Below are positions 5,435 to 7,019 of a stretch of 7,019 bases of DNA, piece after piece. The position numbers and the translations under genes were made by a program. The notes beneath the pieces were generated by a model, which saw only the letters and a program-made list of their open reading frames with translations, searched no databases and was not told the origin of the DNA. Origin of the DNA: an uncultured Eubacteriales bacterium (GTDB taxonomy: Bacteria > Bacillota_A > Clostridia > Oscillospirales > Oscillospiraceae); the NCBI GenBank assembly GCA_900556015.1, contig USNH01000043.1, forward strand, positions 1 through 7,019, read 5' to 3'. Each line of letters opens with the position of its first letter. Within the stretch, counting starts at the first letter, position 1.

Positions 5435-7000
5435 ATGGAAACTTACGGACTTGAAAAGCTGGGCATTATCAATGCAAAAGCGGTATATCGCAACCTTACG
5501 CCGGCACAGCTCACCGAGCACGCGCTGCGCCGCGGCGAGGGCACGCTGTCCAATACCGGCGCGCTGGTGGTCAAGACCGGCAAATATACGGGCCGCAGCG
5601 CCAACGACAAGTTCATTGTGGACACGCCTGCCGTTCACGACGATATTGCCTGGGGCAAGGTGAACCGCCCCATCGAAAAAGCTAGATTTGACGCCATCCG
5701 CGCCAAGGTCATCGCCTATCTGCAGGGCAAGGATGTGTTTATTTTCGACGGCTTTGCCGGCGCAGATCCCAAGTATACCAAGGCTTTCCGCATCGTCAAC
5801 GAGCTGGCCAGCCAGAACCTGTTCATCCACCAGCTGCTGCGCCGCCCCACCGCCGAGCAGTTGAAGGACTTCCACGAGGACTATACTATTATAGCTGCCC
5901 CCGGCTTCAAGTGCATCCCCGAGATCGACGGTACGCGCAGCGAAGCCGCCATCCTGGTGGACTATGAGGCCCACGAGGTGGTCATCTGCGGCACGCAGTA
6001 CGCCGGCGAGATCAAGAAATCCGTGTTCTCCGTGATGAACTACGTGCTGCCCAAGCAGGGCGTGTTCCCCATGCACTGCTCCGCCAACATCGGCAAGAAC
6101 GGCGACAGCGCCGTGTTCTTCGGCCTCAGCGGCACGGGCAAGACCACGTTGTCCGCCGACCCCAACCGCAAGCTCATCGGCGATGACGAGCACGGCTGGG
6201 CGGACGACTCCGTGTTCAACTTTGAGGGCGGCTGCTATGCAAAGTGTATCAACTTAAGTCCAGAGGGCGAGCCCGAGATCTACAACGCCATCAAGTTCGG
6301 CGCTTTGGTGGAGAACGTGGTCATGGACCCCGACACCCGCGAGTTTGACTTTGATGACGACTCCCTGGCCGTCAACTCCCGCGTGGGCTATCCCGTGGAG
6401 TATATCCCCAATGCGGAGCTGTCCGGCATGAGCCCCAGCGTGCCCAAGACCGTTATCTTCCTGACGGCGGATGCCTACGGCGTGCTGCCTCCCATCAGCA
6501 AGCTGGACAAGAACCAGGCCATGTACTACTTCGTCTCCGGTTTCACCAGCAAGGTGGCCGGCACGGAGATCGGCGTCACCGAGCCGGTGCCCACCTTCTC
6601 CACCTGCTTCGGCGAGCCCTTCCTGCCGCTGGATCCCTCTGTATACGCCGCCATGCTGGCGGACAAGGTGGAAAAGTCCGGCGCAAAGGTTTACCTGGTG
6701 AACACCGGCTGGAACGGCACCGGCAAGCGCATGAAGCTCCGCTACACCCGGGCCATGGTCACCGCGGCCCTGACCGGCGAGATCGAGAAGGCGGAGTTCG
6801 TCACCGACCCCACCTTCGGCGTCCAGGTGCCCACCTCCATTGAGGGCGTGCCCAGCGAGCTGCTGATCCCCGCCAACACCTGGGAGGATCACGCGGCCTA
6901 TGAGGCCAGCTGCAGGAAGCTGGCGGCCAGCTTTGTGGAGAATTTCAAGAAGTATACCCGCATGAGCGCGGAAGTGGTGGCCGCAGGCCCCAAGGCGTAA
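5435..7000 (+). CDS. pckA: Phosphoenolpyruvate carboxykinase (ATP)
   Basis: This cytosolic enzyme interconverts oxaloacetate + ATP and phosphoenolpyruvate + ADP + CO2 (EC 4.1.1.49). It serves gluconeogenesis, or in many anaerobes runs in the carboxylating direction from PEP. The 521 residues fit the ATP-type family (about 520-540). Visible landmarks: substrate-binding Arg54 in YTGRSANDKF; IKKSVFSVMNYVLP (193-206), whose Lys lies in the metal site; His214 in FPMHCSAN; P-loop GLSGTGKTTLS (230-240); kinase-2 metal-binding aspartates in LIGDDEHGW (248-255); FNFEGGCYAK (261-270); Arg316 in NSRVGYPVEYI; and the adenine-site region NTGWNGTG (423-430). This is the ATP-type pattern, not the GTP-type enzyme. 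The gene has its own extended -10 promoter and a structured AT-rich upstream region, so it is a unit separate from lon-engB. It is complete, with the TAA stop at 6998-7000. Confidence 0.98.
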   Translation: METYGLEKLGIINAKAVYRNLTPAQLTEHALRRGEGTLSNTGALVVKTGKYTGRSANDKFIVDTPAVHDDIAWGKVNRPIEKARFDAIRAKVIAYLQGKDVFIFDGFAGADPKYTKAFRIVNELASQNLFIHQLLRRPTAEQLKDFHEDYTIIAAPGFKCIPEIDGTRSEAAILVDYEAHEVVICGTQYAGEIKKSVFSVMNYVLPKQGVFPMHCSANIGKNGDSAVFFGLSGTGKTTLSADPNRKLIGDDEHGWADDSVFNFEGGCYAKCINLSPEGEPEIYNAIKFGALVENVVMDPDTREFDFDDDSLAVNSRVGYPVEYIPNAELSGMSPSVPKTVIFLTADAYGVLPPISKLDKNQAMYYFVSGFTSKVAGTEIGVTEPVPTFSTCFGEPFLPLDPSVYAAMLADKVEKSGAKVYLVNTGWNGTGKRMKLRYTRAMVTAALTGEIEKAEFVTDPTFGVQVPTSIEGVPSELLIPANTWEDHAAYEASCRKLAASFVENFKKYTRMSAEVVAAGPKA

Positions 7001-7019
7001 CGAAACAGCAGCAGGGCTG

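Noticed and set aside
7001..7019. Possible start of a terminator after pckA (CAGC ... GCTG)
   Set aside because: Only four pairs are visible before the window ends, so it cannot be judged.

Overview
This window looks like a chromosomal housekeeping segment from a GC-rich member of the Firmicutes/Bacillota, most plausibly class Clostridia and perhaps an Oscillospiraceae-type gut anaerobe. The reasons are the gene order (end of a probable trigger factor, then clpP, clpX, lon, engB), the strong AGGAGG ribosome binding sites, and GC-rich codons beside AT-rich spacers. For example, 45 of 60 bases are G or C at 1801-1860, against 32 of 120 at 5221-5340. The taxonomic placement is inference; no rRNA or other marker is present.

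Layout: everything runs on the + strand. Positions 2-43 are the last 13 codons of an upstream gene, probably tig. The spacer 44-174 holds a long, nearly perfect palindrome (81-117) that overlaps a good extended -10 promoter element, then a small leader hairpin before the clpP ribosome binding site. clpP (175-756) and clpX (760-2061) are separated by three bases. A textbook intrinsic terminator (2073-2108) follows clpX. lon (2152-4545) comes next and overlaps engB (4529-5125) by 17 bases. A strong hairpin (5139-5179) closes the engB unit. The 309-base gap 5126-5434 is AT-rich and contains alternative hairpins, phased A-tracts, a perfect TTGCAA palindrome and an extended -10 promoter for pckA (5435-7000). 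The last 19 bases hold nothing that can be assigned.

How the genes work together: ClpX unfolds substrates and feeds them to the ClpP peptidase, while Lon is the second ATP-dependent cytosolic protease. Trigger factor, if that is the upstream gene, folds nascent chains, so the cluster is a protein quality-control locus. EngB is a ribosome-assembly GTPase co-carried with lon. PckA is an unrelated central-metabolism enzyme (oxaloacetate/PEP interconversion) with its own promoter.

All five complete genes have intact catalytic motifs and normal lengths. I found no mobile element, CRISPR array, RNA gene, pseudogene or foreign-looking block, and no credible undescribed system. What deserves a second look is regulatory: the clpP palindrome, the terminator inside the protease cluster, and the structured region upstream of pckA.
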